Below, one piece after another: positions 1 through 9,054 of a stretch of DNA of 64,000 nt (position 1 is its first letter; every line of letters starts with the position of its first letter). The DNA comes from CAYPGT01 sp964512985. Its GTDB lineage: Bacteria > Cyanobacteriota > Vampirovibrionia > LMEP-6097. The stretch is taken from positions 11,482 through 75,481 of the forward strand of contig CAZELI010000007.1 of assembly GCA_964512985.1 (NCBI GenBank), in the 5' to 3' direction. The translations under genes were made by a program, and so were the position numbers. Under the pieces are notes generated by a model, which saw only the letters and a list, made by a program, of their open reading frames with translations, ran no database searches and was not told where the DNA came from.

Positions 1-351
1 CGTTATCGCTACGCGCAGGTCTTAGAGAGGTCTGGTGCGGACTTCTGGTCACAAGCAACTAAGCGCTATTTAGAAGCAGCAGCTTTAGCGAAGACTGAGT
101 ATCTTGCTGGTAATAAAACTATAGAACCATTATTACGCGATTCAACTGAGTCTCTTATTAGAGTCTTAAGCGCGCAGGGGGACTTTGATAATGCGGCTAA
201 ATATTGTGCTACGTATATGAATCTTGGATTTAAGAAGTTCGTTGATGGTAAAGCAGTGTTGGCAATACTGAAAGAAATGGAAGCTAATCGTAACCCCTTC
301 CAGCCTAAGCTAACAAGAAATATAACAAATAACAAGGAGCCTAATGCATAA
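1..351 (+). CDS. C-terminal part of a TPR-like protein (5' truncated by window edge)
   Basis: An open frame runs from base 1 to a TAA at 349-351 and gives about 116 residues. It is rich in Ala, Leu, Tyr and Glu, with helix pairs of the kind found in tetratricopeptide repeats (for example YLEAAALAKTEYLAGN and LSAQGDFDNAAKYCATYM). The stop overlaps the start of the next gene by 8 nt, so it belongs to the Tad-type operon. A TPR protein (TadD-like) is common in such loci, but that assignment is inference because the N-terminus is missing. Confidence 0.6.
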   Translation, partial: RYRYAQVLERSGADFWSQATKRYLEAAALAKTEYLAGNKTIEPLLRDSTESLIRVLSAQGDFDNAAKYCATYMNLGFKKFVDGKAVLAILKEMEANRNPFQPKLTRNITNNKEPNA

Positions 352-1348
352 ATTACTATTCTTGTTATTCGTTCTTTTGCTTGTCGAGCCAGTAAAGGCT
401 CTAGGGTATTCTGAGCATATTACTTATTTATCTAAAGTTATGCCCTCTGTATCTATGTCAGCATCAAGCTTTGATGAGATAGATTTAGCTACTAATCCTG
501 AGATTTTGTTATGGCTTAAGGATTTAGATACTAAGCTTGATCCTAATTATTTAGGTACTTATGACGCTGAGTTACTTTTGAATTTTGGTAAGGATGGACA
601 TATTAGCGCCATTAGTCTTAATGATTTACATGAAACCGATCTTGATAAGTTTCAGATTTTTATTACTAAATTACAGACTTTAGAAGCTAATTCTTTACCA
701 GGAAAGATTAATCCCGAGATGGTATTTAAATTAGATGCTAAGAATTTATATATAGAAAGAAGCGAATCATATCTAACCCAGCTTCGCCAAGGCTACGCTG
801 GGCAAGCCCCGCTCCATGACTACACAACACAAGCTAAGTTAAGCAAGGACGATACTGAAATTAATATTAGTGAACTACTTAATTATTTTCAAACTAATTC
901 AAATATAGCGCTAGAACTTTTTAAGCCTAATTATATCGACTATCCTTATATAGGAGAGACCTTAGTGTTTCTACTGAATGACTCTCATTATAAGGGTTTG
1001 AAACTTTATGCAAATATCGTAGATATTCAAAACAACGCGATGCTAGTTCAACTTAATCGTGTTGGTGATAAACTTATAGACTTGGTATTTAGAATTAATA
1101 GACCAAGTAAAGATTCTCGTTCTACATTGGCGACCGTTATTAATTCTGGGATTGGTTCAGCGTTGGGAGCTGGTATCACAGCCTCAATCACTAGTCATGG
1201 AATTATACCTGGAGTGCTTGCACTAACAAGCATGGCAGGTACAACAATGAAAGAGAGGGATGAGCTTTTATCTTTTAACTTAGTTAGAGGAGATAAAGTG
1301 ATTTTAGTAAACACGGGTGAAATAAGTCAAAGAGGAGAAAAGAAATGA
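344..1348 (+). CDS. Exported protein of unknown function in the Tad operon
   Basis: The 334-residue protein starts with a clear Sec signal peptide (hydrophobic stretch at residues 3-16, possible cleavage after VKA). An AAGGAG ribosome binding site at 334-339 supports the ATG at 344. The mature part has no domain I recognise. A Gly/Ala/Ser-rich hydrophobic segment lies near residues 268-300. Residues about 145-155 are encoded by a short GC-rich palindromic repeat that also occurs in the oligopeptidase A gene. The stop overlaps the next ATG (ATGA), so the protein is probably co-translated with the Flp-like subunit. A pilus assembly role is inferred from context only. Confidence 0.75.
   Translation: MHKLLFLLFVLLLVEPVKALGYSEHITYLSKVMPSVSMSASSFDEIDLATNPEILLWLKDLDTKLDPNYLGTYDAELLLNFGKDGHISAISLNDLHETDLDKFQIFITKLQTLEANSLPGKINPEMVFKLDAKNLYIERSESYLTQLRQGYAGQAPLHDYTTQAKLSKDDTEINISELLNYFQTNSNIALELFKPNYIDYPYIGETLVFLLNDSHYKGLKLYANIVDIQNNAMLVQLNRVGDKLIDLVFRINRPSKDSRSTLATVINSGIGSALGAGITASITSHGIIPGVLALTSMAGTTMKERDELLSFNLVRGDKVILVNTGEISQRGEKK
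776..807 (+). repeat. Family D palindromic repeat, copy 1 (inside a CDS)
   Basis: A 32-nt GC-rich segment in AT-rich surroundings, with inverted ends CCCAGC and GCTGGG. It matches positions 56152-56183 at about 27 of 32 bases, including a shared 12-nt start (ACCCAGCTTCGC). Here it is read as TQLRQGYAGQA. The second copy is read in a different frame, and both are stop-free. Confidence 0.6.
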
Positions 1349-1515
1349 AAGAAGTATTGATATACGGAGCGTTGGTAGCAGCAGTAATCGGAGCATCAGT
1401 GCCAGTGATTCAAGGCTTGACAGCGAATATCACAACGCAGGGAACTGCTATTAATACCAGTGTGAATAACCAAATGCAATCTTTGGTTAATTCTATTGGT
1501 TCTGGAACACCCTAA
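1345..1515 (+). CDS. Flp-like small pilin candidate (56 aa)
   Basis: This short ORF begins at the ATGA overlap with the preceding gene and has a strong AGAGGAG site just upstream. It encodes 56 residues: a short charged start (MKE), a hydrophobic stretch (residues 4-24, LIYGALVAAVIGASVPVI), then an Asn/Thr/Gln-rich tail. This resembles a mature Flp/Tad pilin (the EYG-LIAA-type segment followed by a polar tail). The usual Flp leader ending in Gly before the Glu-Tyr pair is not present. Its place directly ahead of cpaB, where flp genes normally lie, supports a pilin role. Alternatively it is a small membrane accessory protein. Confidence 0.6.
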   Translation: MKEVLIYGALVAAVIGASVPVIQGLTANITTQGTAINTSVNNQMQSLVNSIGSGTP

Positions 1516-1547
1516 TTAAGTTAAAGAACTAAATAAGGAATTAAATT

Positions 1548-2468
1548 ATGAATACTGCTCATTTAGAGCGAGGAAGCGGTTTACCTAGCCGCTTCTTCTG
1601 GACTCTGTCGTTCAAAAACCGTCAAATATTAATACCAACACTTATAGTGTTGATTCTTCTAGGAGCTGCATTCTTGTTGCAGAAGTATATCGCAATGGAG
1701 ATGCAGCTTAAGAAGCTTAGTCACTATGAGCCGATTTATGTGCTTGCGGTTAATAAGAATCTAAATATTGGTGATGTCGTTAAGCTTGAAGATCTTAGTC
1801 CAATGATCTTCTATAAACATGAATACGAGAAGTTTAATTATACTGAACCAGGTGCTAGTGTTAGTACCCCATCTTTTATTAAGTGTGACTATCTTGCGGA
1901 TAATAAAAATTCTAGTATTGCTAAACTTTCGGGTTTCGATGATGTAGTTGGTAGAGTCGTCAATCTGCCTATCCATGCTAATTCTATGCTGAGAAGAGAA
2001 TATTTTGCGCCGCGTGGTACAGTTCCTGGTTTAATTAATTTGATTGAGGAGAAGCATACTCTCTTGGATGTGGAAGTGCCTCAGTCTGGTTTTAATGTTT
2101 TTGTGAAACCTAATGATCAAGTGGATCTGTATGAATCAACTAAAGAAGGTTCACGGTTACTTGCAAGTAAGGTGAAGGTGATTTTGGTAGATTCTTTAGC
2201 CTTAGGTCAGGCACCCTTACAAGTAGAAGTTAGTCCTAAAGCTTCGCGGCATTTGACCTTATCAATTCCAGAGGAGTTCTATTCTACTGTAGCTAGGGCG
2301 AAGCTGAATAAAACTTTAGCTATAACGTATAAGAATAAAGAATCTGAGTATATAGCTTTAGAACCAAGTCATAGAAGCATTTCTAAGCCTAGAAGTGTTA
2401 AGCCGGTTAATTTATTTCAACCATTGGTTTTAATTCAAGGGGCTAAGAAGGAGGTATTAGGTCAATGA
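1548..2468 (+). CDS. cpaB: Flp pilus assembly protein CpaB/RcpC, SAF domain
   Basis: A 306-residue inner-membrane-anchored periplasmic protein with one transmembrane helix (about residues 26-45). An SAF-type domain follows (VLAVNKNLNIGDVVKLEDL, about residues 66-84), then a beta-rich region with a second SAF-like stretch. CpaB/RcpC proteins work with the secretin in Tad pilus export. An AAGGAA site lies upstream of the ATG. The stop overlaps the start of the TadZ-like gene (ATGA). The product is somewhat longer than the CpaB core, and the loop around residues 95-130 is unusual. Confidence 0.8.
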   Translation: MNTAHLERGSGLPSRFFWTLSFKNRQILIPTLIVLILLGAAFLLQKYIAMEMQLKKLSHYEPIYVLAVNKNLNIGDVVKLEDLSPMIFYKHEYEKFNYTEPGASVSTPSFIKCDYLADNKNSSIAKLSGFDDVVGRVVNLPIHANSMLRREYFAPRGTVPGLINLIEEKHTLLDVEVPQSGFNVFVKPNDQVDLYESTKEGSRLLASKVKVILVDSLALGQAPLQVEVSPKASRHLTLSIPEEFYSTVARAKLNKTLAITYKNKESEYIALEPSHRSISKPRSVKPVNLFQPLVLIQGAKKEVLGQ

Positions 2469-3811
2469 CAGATATATTGTTTATCTCTGAAACTGATATT
2501 AAAGCGGAGTTACAGCTAGCACAAAGTGAAATGGTTCATTGTGGTTATAGTATTAGTCAGGCTGTGCGTTTTGATAAAGCAATAGACTTACTAAGGATTA
2601 GTTCTATTAATGTGGTTTTGATTAATGCTGCTTCAAAGAAGCTTGAGGCTTATGATCTGGTGCGTGATATTAAGGAAGTCTTTCGCGGGGCGATTAAGGT
2701 GTTTGTGTATTTGCCAGAATCTAATCCTAATGAGGGTAGTAAGTTTGGACTCTTAAATGCTGAGGTAGAAGATCACTTGAGTATTAAAACAATAGTAAAT
2801 AAACTCAATCCTAAGAAACAGCGAGAATATATTTTAGAAGAGAATATTAGTTCGGTTTATTCGCTTAATGGTGGAGCGGGTTCTAGCTTTATAACTATTT
2901 TACTTGCGTATGTTCTTAATTATCATAATCAGGAATCTTTAGTACTAGAAAGCTCTAATACTTTCTCTATAAGAGATAGCTTGAGAATCGAACCAGGCTT
3001 AGCATTGCTTAGTAGAGATAGATCTAAGGAAATTAATCAGGCAAGAGATCTAGATTGGTTTAATGGGTTTCTTGCTAATCCAGCGCTAGCACCAAAGATG
3101 TCATATTTAAACTTATTTACTAATGTGGCGGAGCGAATGAGTTATTTAGATCAAGGAATAGATTTTGCTATAAATTTAGCTAATAATCTTGAAGAGATAG
3201 TAACTAAATCTTCTATATTTAATGATGAAACAACTCATCTCTATTCAGCTCAGGAAGCTAGATCTAAAATTCTAAATATTGCTAACTCAACTAAATTACT
3301 TGCTAAGGATATGGAAGGAGATTCGTTTTCATTATTTGATGAAATTTTGCAACTTGGTTCTAAAGTTTCCAAGAATATTTTCTTTGATTTATCATCGGAT
3401 CTTTCGTCTTCTATTAATAAACAGTTGTTGCGCTTCTCTAAGAATCTAATAATCGTTTTTAAGGATGTTCATAAAGCTAAAGAAGAATATTGGGCTCACA
3501 AGAAATTCTTAGAAGATAAGTATAAGCTCAATGTTATTCCTGTCTTAGCACCAGGCTACTATCATTATAGTAAGTATTTAAATTTTGTAAACTCAGACTG
3601 GCACAAGATTCTAGGAGAAGTACCTTTAATTTATCCTTACAGACCAGATGTGGTGGCTAGAATAATCTATGAAGCAGAACCTATAGCTGAGTCAGAGAAA
3701 TTGTTTATTTTTGCTAGTGACTTATTGCTTCGTTTAGGTATTAATCCTAACAGAGAAGGTTATAAATCTAGTCGTAATATTCTTAAATTATTAGCGGGGT
3801 CTAATGCTTAA
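2465..3811 (+). CDS. TadZ/CpaE-like pilus assembly ATPase homologue with degenerate P-loop
   Basis: 448 residues. The N-terminal about 120 residues look like a receiver-type fold (DILFISETD start, alternating strands and helices). A MinD/ParA-like region follows. TadZ/CpaE proteins localise the Tad machine at the pole. The Walker-type loop at about residues 133-143 reads NGGAGSS where active MinD-type ATPases have a GK(S/T) pair, so the catalytic lysine seems to be missing. Some TadZ proteins are also degenerate here. A good Shine-Dalgarno site (AAGGAGG) precedes the ATG, and the 3' end overlaps tadA by 8 nt. Position between cpaB and tadA supports the call. Confidence 0.7.
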   Translation: MTDILFISETDIKAELQLAQSEMVHCGYSISQAVRFDKAIDLLRISSINVVLINAASKKLEAYDLVRDIKEVFRGAIKVFVYLPESNPNEGSKFGLLNAEVEDHLSIKTIVNKLNPKKQREYILEENISSVYSLNGGAGSSFITILLAYVLNYHNQESLVLESSNTFSIRDSLRIEPGLALLSRDRSKEINQARDLDWFNGFLANPALAPKMSYLNLFTNVAERMSYLDQGIDFAINLANNLEEIVTKSSIFNDETTHLYSAQEARSKILNIANSTKLLAKDMEGDSFSLFDEILQLGSKVSKNIFFDLSSDLSSSINKQLLRFSKNLIIVFKDVHKAKEEYWAHKKFLEDKYKLNVIPVLAPGYYHYSKYLNFVNSDWHKILGEVPLIYPYRPDVVARIIYEAEPIAESEKLFIFASDLLLRLGINPNREGYKSSRNILKLLAGSNA

Positions 3812-5294
3812 TACTCTAATCAATAATAATGCGTTTTATGATACCTCGATTCTCTACAAGCGAGATATTAAGCAAGGGCATTTGGAGAGAGCTTTATACT
3901 ATCGAGAACAACTGTATCCAGTGATAGATTATTGCTTAAGCCCACAAAACACTAGCCTTGAAGCCCAGAGACTACAGAAGAAGCTTGAAGAAGTTATTGA
4001 GCCAGACTTGTATAAAGCTAAAAATCATAAATCCAAAATTCTTGGTACTTTCATTGATGAGATTTTTGCTAATTTATCTAAGTATGCTTTGAAGTTTGAC
4101 CAAGCTCCGTCAGTTAATGACAAGGTTTGGACGAAGATACTTTTAATTGATGATTTTATCTATTATGGACCAACGACATTACTTTCTGTTGCTTCTATTC
4201 TGAATCAATTTGAAGATTTGAATACTAATCCTTTATATCAATTACTCACCCAGAACATTCACTATAAGCAGATTACAGAGATTAGGGTGAATAATCATAG
4301 AGATATTTATTATGAAGCTGCTAATAAAATTTATAAATGGCCAGTCCCCTTCTTATCTAATGGACAGCTAATTAATGTTATAGAACGCATTATTAGTGAG
4401 AATAATTTACTTAATAACGCAAGTATCAGCATTAATGCTTCATCTCCTATTGCTGATTTTGAACATCCTTGTGGTTACATTCGGGGCTCAGCAATAGTGC
4501 CACCAGCATCAGAAGCTCCTATTTTAACCTTACGTATACATCCAGGTGAACCATACGTATTAGACGATCTGGTGAATTTTGGGATGCTCTCCGAGGAGAT
4601 GAAGGTATTTCTTATTACAGCGCAGCAAGCAGGAACTACTGTCGCTATAGCTGGGACTATGGGCTCAGGCAAGACCACTTTACTTAGTGCATTGTCTGAA
4701 TATTGGGGTCATGATAAAGGACGTAAGGCCACTATAGAAGACACTCCAGAATTGCGTCCACGCATAGATGATCTGATTAAGATGCGTACTATTGAATATG
4801 ATAGAGATGATCTTAAGAATGTAGACGTAACTCGCCTAACCAAAGCTTGTAAGCGTCATAGTGTACGTTACGTAGTTCTTTCTGAAGCTCGTGATGGTTC
4901 AGCTTGGGAAATATTGCAGCTCTCGCAATCCATACTGGGGACTTTAATGACCTTTCACTATACGCTTCGTTCTGATAAGTATCTGGTGGATCAAGCTCTT
5001 AATACTTTAGTTGCGCTCTGTAAGCAGCATGTACTAGCACCGCAAGCTAACGATATGAAACATTTAGTGGCAAGTATGGTGCAGATCTTGATCCTTGTGG
5101 AACAAAGTCCAATTGATAATGTACGTAGGATTATTAAAATTTATTACGTAACAGGTTTTGATGAAATGAATGGAGGGCATTTTAAATCAGTAGAATTATT
5201 TTCCCATAGCTTAGAGAAGGGCTTTCATAAGGTTAATGTTTGTAGTGAGTTTGAAGACTATCTTAAGCTTAAAGGAGTGGAGTATAAGTTCTAA
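3804..5294 (+). CDS. tadA: Type II/IV secretion ATPase TadA/CpaF
   Basis: A 496-residue VirB11/PulE-family ATPase that would power pilus assembly at the cytoplasmic face. The Walker A motif GTMGSGKTT is at about residues 284-292, followed by an Asp box-like segment (ATIEDTPELR). The region equivalent to the Walker B and His box reads SEARDGSAWEILQLSQ...TLMTFHYT (about residue 360 on), where typical TadA proteins have GE(I/V)RGxEA...TIHAN. The conserved Arg, Gly and His positions are recognisable but divergent. The long N-terminal region (about 230 residues) is typical of CpaF. It ends immediately before tadB (1-nt overlap). Confidence 0.88.
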   Translation: MLNTLINNNAFYDTSILYKRDIKQGHLERALYYREQLYPVIDYCLSPQNTSLEAQRLQKKLEEVIEPDLYKAKNHKSKILGTFIDEIFANLSKYALKFDQAPSVNDKVWTKILLIDDFIYYGPTTLLSVASILNQFEDLNTNPLYQLLTQNIHYKQITEIRVNNHRDIYYEAANKIYKWPVPFLSNGQLINVIERIISENNLLNNASISINASSPIADFEHPCGYIRGSAIVPPASEAPILTLRIHPGEPYVLDDLVNFGMLSEEMKVFLITAQQAGTTVAIAGTMGSGKTTLLSALSEYWGHDKGRKATIEDTPELRPRIDDLIKMRTIEYDRDDLKNVDVTRLTKACKRHSVRYVVLSEARDGSAWEILQLSQSILGTLMTFHYTLRSDKYLVDQALNTLVALCKQHVLAPQANDMKHLVASMVQILILVEQSPIDNVRRIIKIYYVTGFDEMNGGHFKSVELFSHSLEKGFHKVNVCSEFEDYLKLKGVEYKF

Positions 5295-6211
5295 TGTTTT
5301 ATACGATACTAATCTTTATAAGCTTAGCGAGTGTTTGGATGTTTTATCTTTTGTTTCAAACTCCTAGTGATTATTCTTCCTTATATAAAGAAGCTGAGTT
5401 ACTAGAAGCTAGGGAAGAGTCTCCAAGCAAGCTTGAGTTATTAGAAGCAGAGATATTAGATTCAGTTCCAGAGCTGAATAACTTTATAGGTAAAGGGATT
5501 GTATTTAAGCTTATAATCCCATGTTTGGTGATTTTTATTGTTTGTGCGTTTTTTGTGGGACCTTTATTAACTAACCTCAAATTAGGTCTCTTATTAGGTT
5601 TGATTATTGCCTCAGCTTATTCATTGCGCTTGCTTTATCATTTATCAAGTATTTTTCGATCCAAGTTATTAAGCCAGATAGAGAGGGTTCTTGTTTCTAT
5701 CCGTAATAATCTTAGTACTGGTATGACTTTGGATTATGCTGTGTCTAATACTCTTAAATTTAATCAAGAGTATCCATTAGGACCTAATTTAGCCAGATTT
5801 ATTAAACTTTCTGAGACTAATTTTATAGAGAATTTCCCCTTATGGTTGAAAGGTTTAGAGAGAACTTTTAGACTTAAGGAGCTTGGTCGAGCTTCCCAAA
5901 TACTTAAGCTTGAGCTGGCTCATACTACTAATCAGGAAGAGGCTTTTATTAATGCTTCTGATCAGATTACTGATCGTATCAAAGTTAATGATAAACAAAA
6001 AAACACCATCTTGATGACGTTCTTTACTATGGATTTTATGGTGATAGCGTTTTTAGGAATCTTGTTTTTGATTATTCCTAATATAAGTTATGATCCTGAG
6101 TTACAGTGGTGGGAATCAGCTTCTAGACCGCTTGTAGTCTTTATTTCGGCTCTTGTAGTTTGGTCAGCCTATTTAATTACCGTAGCTTTAACACTTTGGA
6201 GGCAAGGATAA
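5294..6211 (+). CDS. tadB: Tad pilus inner-membrane platform protein TadB
   Basis: 305 residues with a TadB-like layout: an N-terminal transmembrane helix, two helices around residues 70-110, a cytoplasmic T2SS-F-type helical domain (RVLVSIRNNLSTGMTLDYAV, about residues 135-155) and two C-terminal helices (about 240-300). It forms the membrane platform with TadC that is driven by TadA. The start ATG overlaps the tadA stop (TAATG) and the gene is followed 1 nt later by tadC. Confidence 0.8.
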   Translation: MFYTILIFISLASVWMFYLLFQTPSDYSSLYKEAELLEAREESPSKLELLEAEILDSVPELNNFIGKGIVFKLIIPCLVIFIVCAFFVGPLLTNLKLGLLLGLIIASAYSLRLLYHLSSIFRSKLLSQIERVLVSIRNNLSTGMTLDYAVSNTLKFNQEYPLGPNLARFIKLSETNFIENFPLWLKGLERTFRLKELGRASQILKLELAHTTNQEEAFINASDQITDRIKVNDKQKNTILMTFFTMDFMVIAFLGILFLIIPNISYDPELQWWESASRPLVVFISALVVWSAYLITVALTLWRQG

Positions 6212-6212
6212 G

Positions 6213-7094
6213 ATGTTTCCTGGAATAGTATTCATTCTAATTATTGCTGTTAGCTTAGTTTATTTAGTTTTATTATTTAATAGCAAATATTTCTGGCTTA
6301 ATAAAGTTTATGAAAACCAATCATTGCTACACTCTGGCACTCATATTTACCAGAATACAGCTAGGAGTTGTTATAAGGAGTTACTTGAAAAGATTGGTAA
6401 ATTTATAGCAAAGCTAGTTCCCGAGAATGCCTTGAAACAATTAGAGGTAAGCTATTTTTCTTTAGATCGTTCTGAACATGAGCTTTATGTAACCTTAGGG
6501 GAAGCAGTTATGAGCTTTGTATTTTGCTTTAGTTCTTATATTTTTAGCCATAATGTATTTTTATTATTACTCAGCTTTTTGATTCCAGCTTTAATTGTTT
6601 TAGAAGTTAATTTTGCTCTCACTAAAGCTAAAACCGAGCTGGAGAACAATATTGAGCATATTATGAGATGCTTGCGCATATTAATAATCAAATCAGAGAC
6701 ACCAATAATAAATTCCCTAGAAATTATTATTAAGGATTTGCCAGTAGACTTGATAACAACTAGAAAAGAATTAACTAGATTATTAGAAAAAATGAAAAAG
6801 TCAGGGGTTAAGACGACTCTATTAGAATGGAAAACTGATATAGCCAAGTATAGAGATTTGATATCCTTGCTTATTTCTATTAATGATGGTGCTAGCAAGA
6901 ATGCACTCAGATTAAGTTTCGACAATTTTCTTAAAAAGATAGAAGGCAATAGAGAACAAGAATTAAAGAATAAGACTGAGAATGTTCAGCTCTATCTTAT
7001 GGGACCTGTTCTAGTGATGTTGTTAATTATCAGTCTACCAATGATGGATGCAATACGTTTCTTGATGACAGAATCTATGCAAGCATCGATTTAA
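6213..7094 (+). CDS. tadC: Tad pilus inner-membrane platform protein TadC
   Basis: 293 residues with an N-terminal membrane helix, two central helices (about 95-130), a cytoplasmic helical T2SS-F-like region (ELENNIEHIMRCLRILIIKSE) and a C-terminal helix (about 255-280). Its position directly after tadB and its similar layout support TadC. Sequence divergence makes the name rest partly on context. Confidence 0.75.
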   Translation: MFPGIVFILIIAVSLVYLVLLFNSKYFWLNKVYENQSLLHSGTHIYQNTARSCYKELLEKIGKFIAKLVPENALKQLEVSYFSLDRSEHELYVTLGEAVMSFVFCFSSYIFSHNVFLLLLSFLIPALIVLEVNFALTKAKTELENNIEHIMRCLRILIIKSETPIINSLEIIIKDLPVDLITTRKELTRLLEKMKKSGVKTTLLEWKTDIAKYRDLISLLISINDGASKNALRLSFDNFLKKIEGNREQELKNKTENVQLYLMGPVLVMLLIISLPMMDAIRFLMTESMQASI

Positions 7095-7111
7095 TTAAAG
7101 AAGGGATAAGA

Positions 7112-8863
7112 ATGAAAAAAATACAGAAAATACAAAAAACATTCGTTATATTGTTTATGTTTTATAGCTTGGCTCTAAATGCGGTGCATGCTGAACCTGT
7201 GCTTAGTTTCGCTAATAGAGCTGCTCTTAAGTATGAGAAGATTCTTAGAGTTGGAGAAGTAGAGATTATCGAGTTTACGAACCCTGTGTCTCTAGCTCAT
7301 TATGGTACTAGTGAGGCGTCACTTGATTACATAGAATTAGAAAAGCTTGAACCAGAAGCTAATGGCTATCGTAAGTTTATGATTAAAGCGAAGCGAGCGG
7401 GTTCTGGAGAATTAACTTTTAAATCTGGAGATGATTTTGTCAAGGTAAAGGTTATAGTAGCTGATGACTACGTAGCTTTAGAAGATGAATTGAATAAACT
7501 CTTTGGGATAGTTAATGCTAGTCCTGATGAGAAGATACAAGTAGTATCCGCTAATATGATTAGTAATCTATCTACGCCTAATGATGGCACCCAACATATT
7601 TACCTTAAGGGTAATGTTGACTCTGCAAAGAAAGCACTGCTTGCAGTAGCCTTTGCGGCAAATGCGGTTGGTGATCATGGGGTGAAGATCTTCTCTAATC
7701 CAGGTGGGCAATTACGTCTTAAAGATTTGAACAGTGATATTGCTAAAAACAGTAAATCACAGAGTAGCGGTAAGGATACGAGTTTTGTTGAGTTTTACGA
7801 GTCTACTAATAAGTTAATTGATACTAATAATTTATATAGAGATTTAATACTAGCTTCTGAGAAAGAAAGAGTTATTTCCTATATTCAAGTTAGAGAGCCT
7901 AAACGTTTTGCTGTTAAGGTTAGGTTCTTAGAGATGGATGCCAAGTATGTAGATGAGTTTGTTAGTTCTATAAATGCCACTATTAACGCTGGAGATCTTA
8001 AGGGTGCCTTAGGGACTACTGGTTTGGTGGCACCTAACGTCACTAAGATTGCAGATCTTGGCAGTACCATTCTCACAGACAGTTTCACAGGTTCTGGCAT
8101 CACTAAGTTAGCTAGTCAAATTGTTGGCGGTAATATTATTAGCGGCTCTACTAAATTACTGGATAATGCTTTCTTGAATGTAAATATCAATAATTTATTA
8201 CAAGAAGGTGTACTAAGAGTAGTAAATGAGTTCTCGCTTATTACTCATTCTGGTGAAATGGTGTCTCTTGGGAAGGGAACGCGTTTCCCAGTGCCTAAGC
8301 AGAATAACGGTGTCGGGAATACTGCAATAAGTTTTGAGTATATTCCTATTGGATTTAAGGGGGAATTAAAAGTTACTGGTTTAGAGAACGATCTTATAGA
8401 TGTGCAACTTGCTAGTCGCTTATCTGCTGCAGAAGCTGCTGTAGCAACAGTTCAGGGTATTAGTATTCCTATCTTCAGTGAAGAATACGTTAATAGTGGC
8501 GCTTTGCTTTCTAGTGGTCAAGAAGTAGTACTGAATGCATTTATGACCGAGACCGAGACCCTAGCTAAAGCTGTAACACCGTTAGGTAGATTAATACCGT
8601 TACTTGGCAAAGCTAAGCGTAAGAAACGCAGTAAGGATTTATTGTTTATCGCGCTTGCAGCAGAAGAAATAGAACCAAGTTCTAAACAAATAGCAAGTAA
8701 CGGCTTGCAATTACCTCATGTTGATATGAATCAGTCTAAGAATATTTATACTGACTATAGTAGTAAGCTCAGAGAAGTCGGTGTAACAGATACTCTTGAT
8801 TTGAGTTTGCGTAAGAATCAACAGCGGCTAGATCCATTAGACGAGGAGGGTTTAGAGCTTTAA
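7112..8863 (+). CDS. Secretin of the Tad pilus (RcpA/CpaC family)
   Basis: 583 residues with a Sec signal peptide (cleavage near VHA-EP, residue 27). The N-terminal domain resembles the pilus/BON-type N-domain of CpaC (strands around residues 40-120). The C-terminal part from about residue 360 has secretin features (VVNEFSLITHSGEMVSLGKG, then VQGISIPIFSEE and LLSSGQEVVLNAF). It would form the outer-membrane gate for the pilus. The lysine/arginine-rich KAKRKKRSKD near residue 500 precedes the last strand. The start is supported by a purine-rich site (AAGAAGGGA) before the ATG. Confidence 0.82.
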   Translation: MKKIQKIQKTFVILFMFYSLALNAVHAEPVLSFANRAALKYEKILRVGEVEIIEFTNPVSLAHYGTSEASLDYIELEKLEPEANGYRKFMIKAKRAGSGELTFKSGDDFVKVKVIVADDYVALEDELNKLFGIVNASPDEKIQVVSANMISNLSTPNDGTQHIYLKGNVDSAKKALLAVAFAANAVGDHGVKIFSNPGGQLRLKDLNSDIAKNSKSQSSGKDTSFVEFYESTNKLIDTNNLYRDLILASEKERVISYIQVREPKRFAVKVRFLEMDAKYVDEFVSSINATINAGDLKGALGTTGLVAPNVTKIADLGSTILTDSFTGSGITKLASQIVGGNIISGSTKLLDNAFLNVNINNLLQEGVLRVVNEFSLITHSGEMVSLGKGTRFPVPKQNNGVGNTAISFEYIPIGFKGELKVTGLENDLIDVQLASRLSAAEAAVATVQGISIPIFSEEYVNSGALLSSGQEVVLNAFMTETETLAKAVTPLGRLIPLLGKAKRKKRSKDLLFIALAAEEIEPSSKQIASNGLQLPHVDMNQSKNIYTDYSSKLREVGVTDTLDLSLRKNQQRLDPLDEEGLEL

Positions 8864-9054
8864 TGCAACTATCAACATTACTATTAGTGGTTACGGCATT
8901 TATATTCTTGTTTAGTTTTGCTATCAGAAATATTAACTATGCTGTGGATATTTTGGATATAGATATTACTAAGCTTAAGCAGAGTGTTAGTTATTTGCAA
9001 GAGAGAAATAAAAAGCTAACTAATAGTGACCTAGCTAACCTGGAGCTACATTAA
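8863..9054 (+). CDS. Small membrane protein of the Tad operon
   Basis: 63 residues: an N-terminal transmembrane helix (about 3-20), then a predicted coiled-coil helix (DIDITKLKQSVSYLQERNKK). The start codon overlaps the secretin stop (TAATG), and the stop overlaps the next start in the same way. This argues that it is a real translationally coupled gene. I recognise no family; a minor pilin or assembly accessory is possible. Confidence 0.55.
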   Translation: MQLSTLLLVVTAFIFLFSFAIRNINYAVDILDIDITKLKQSVSYLQERNKKLTNSDLANLELH

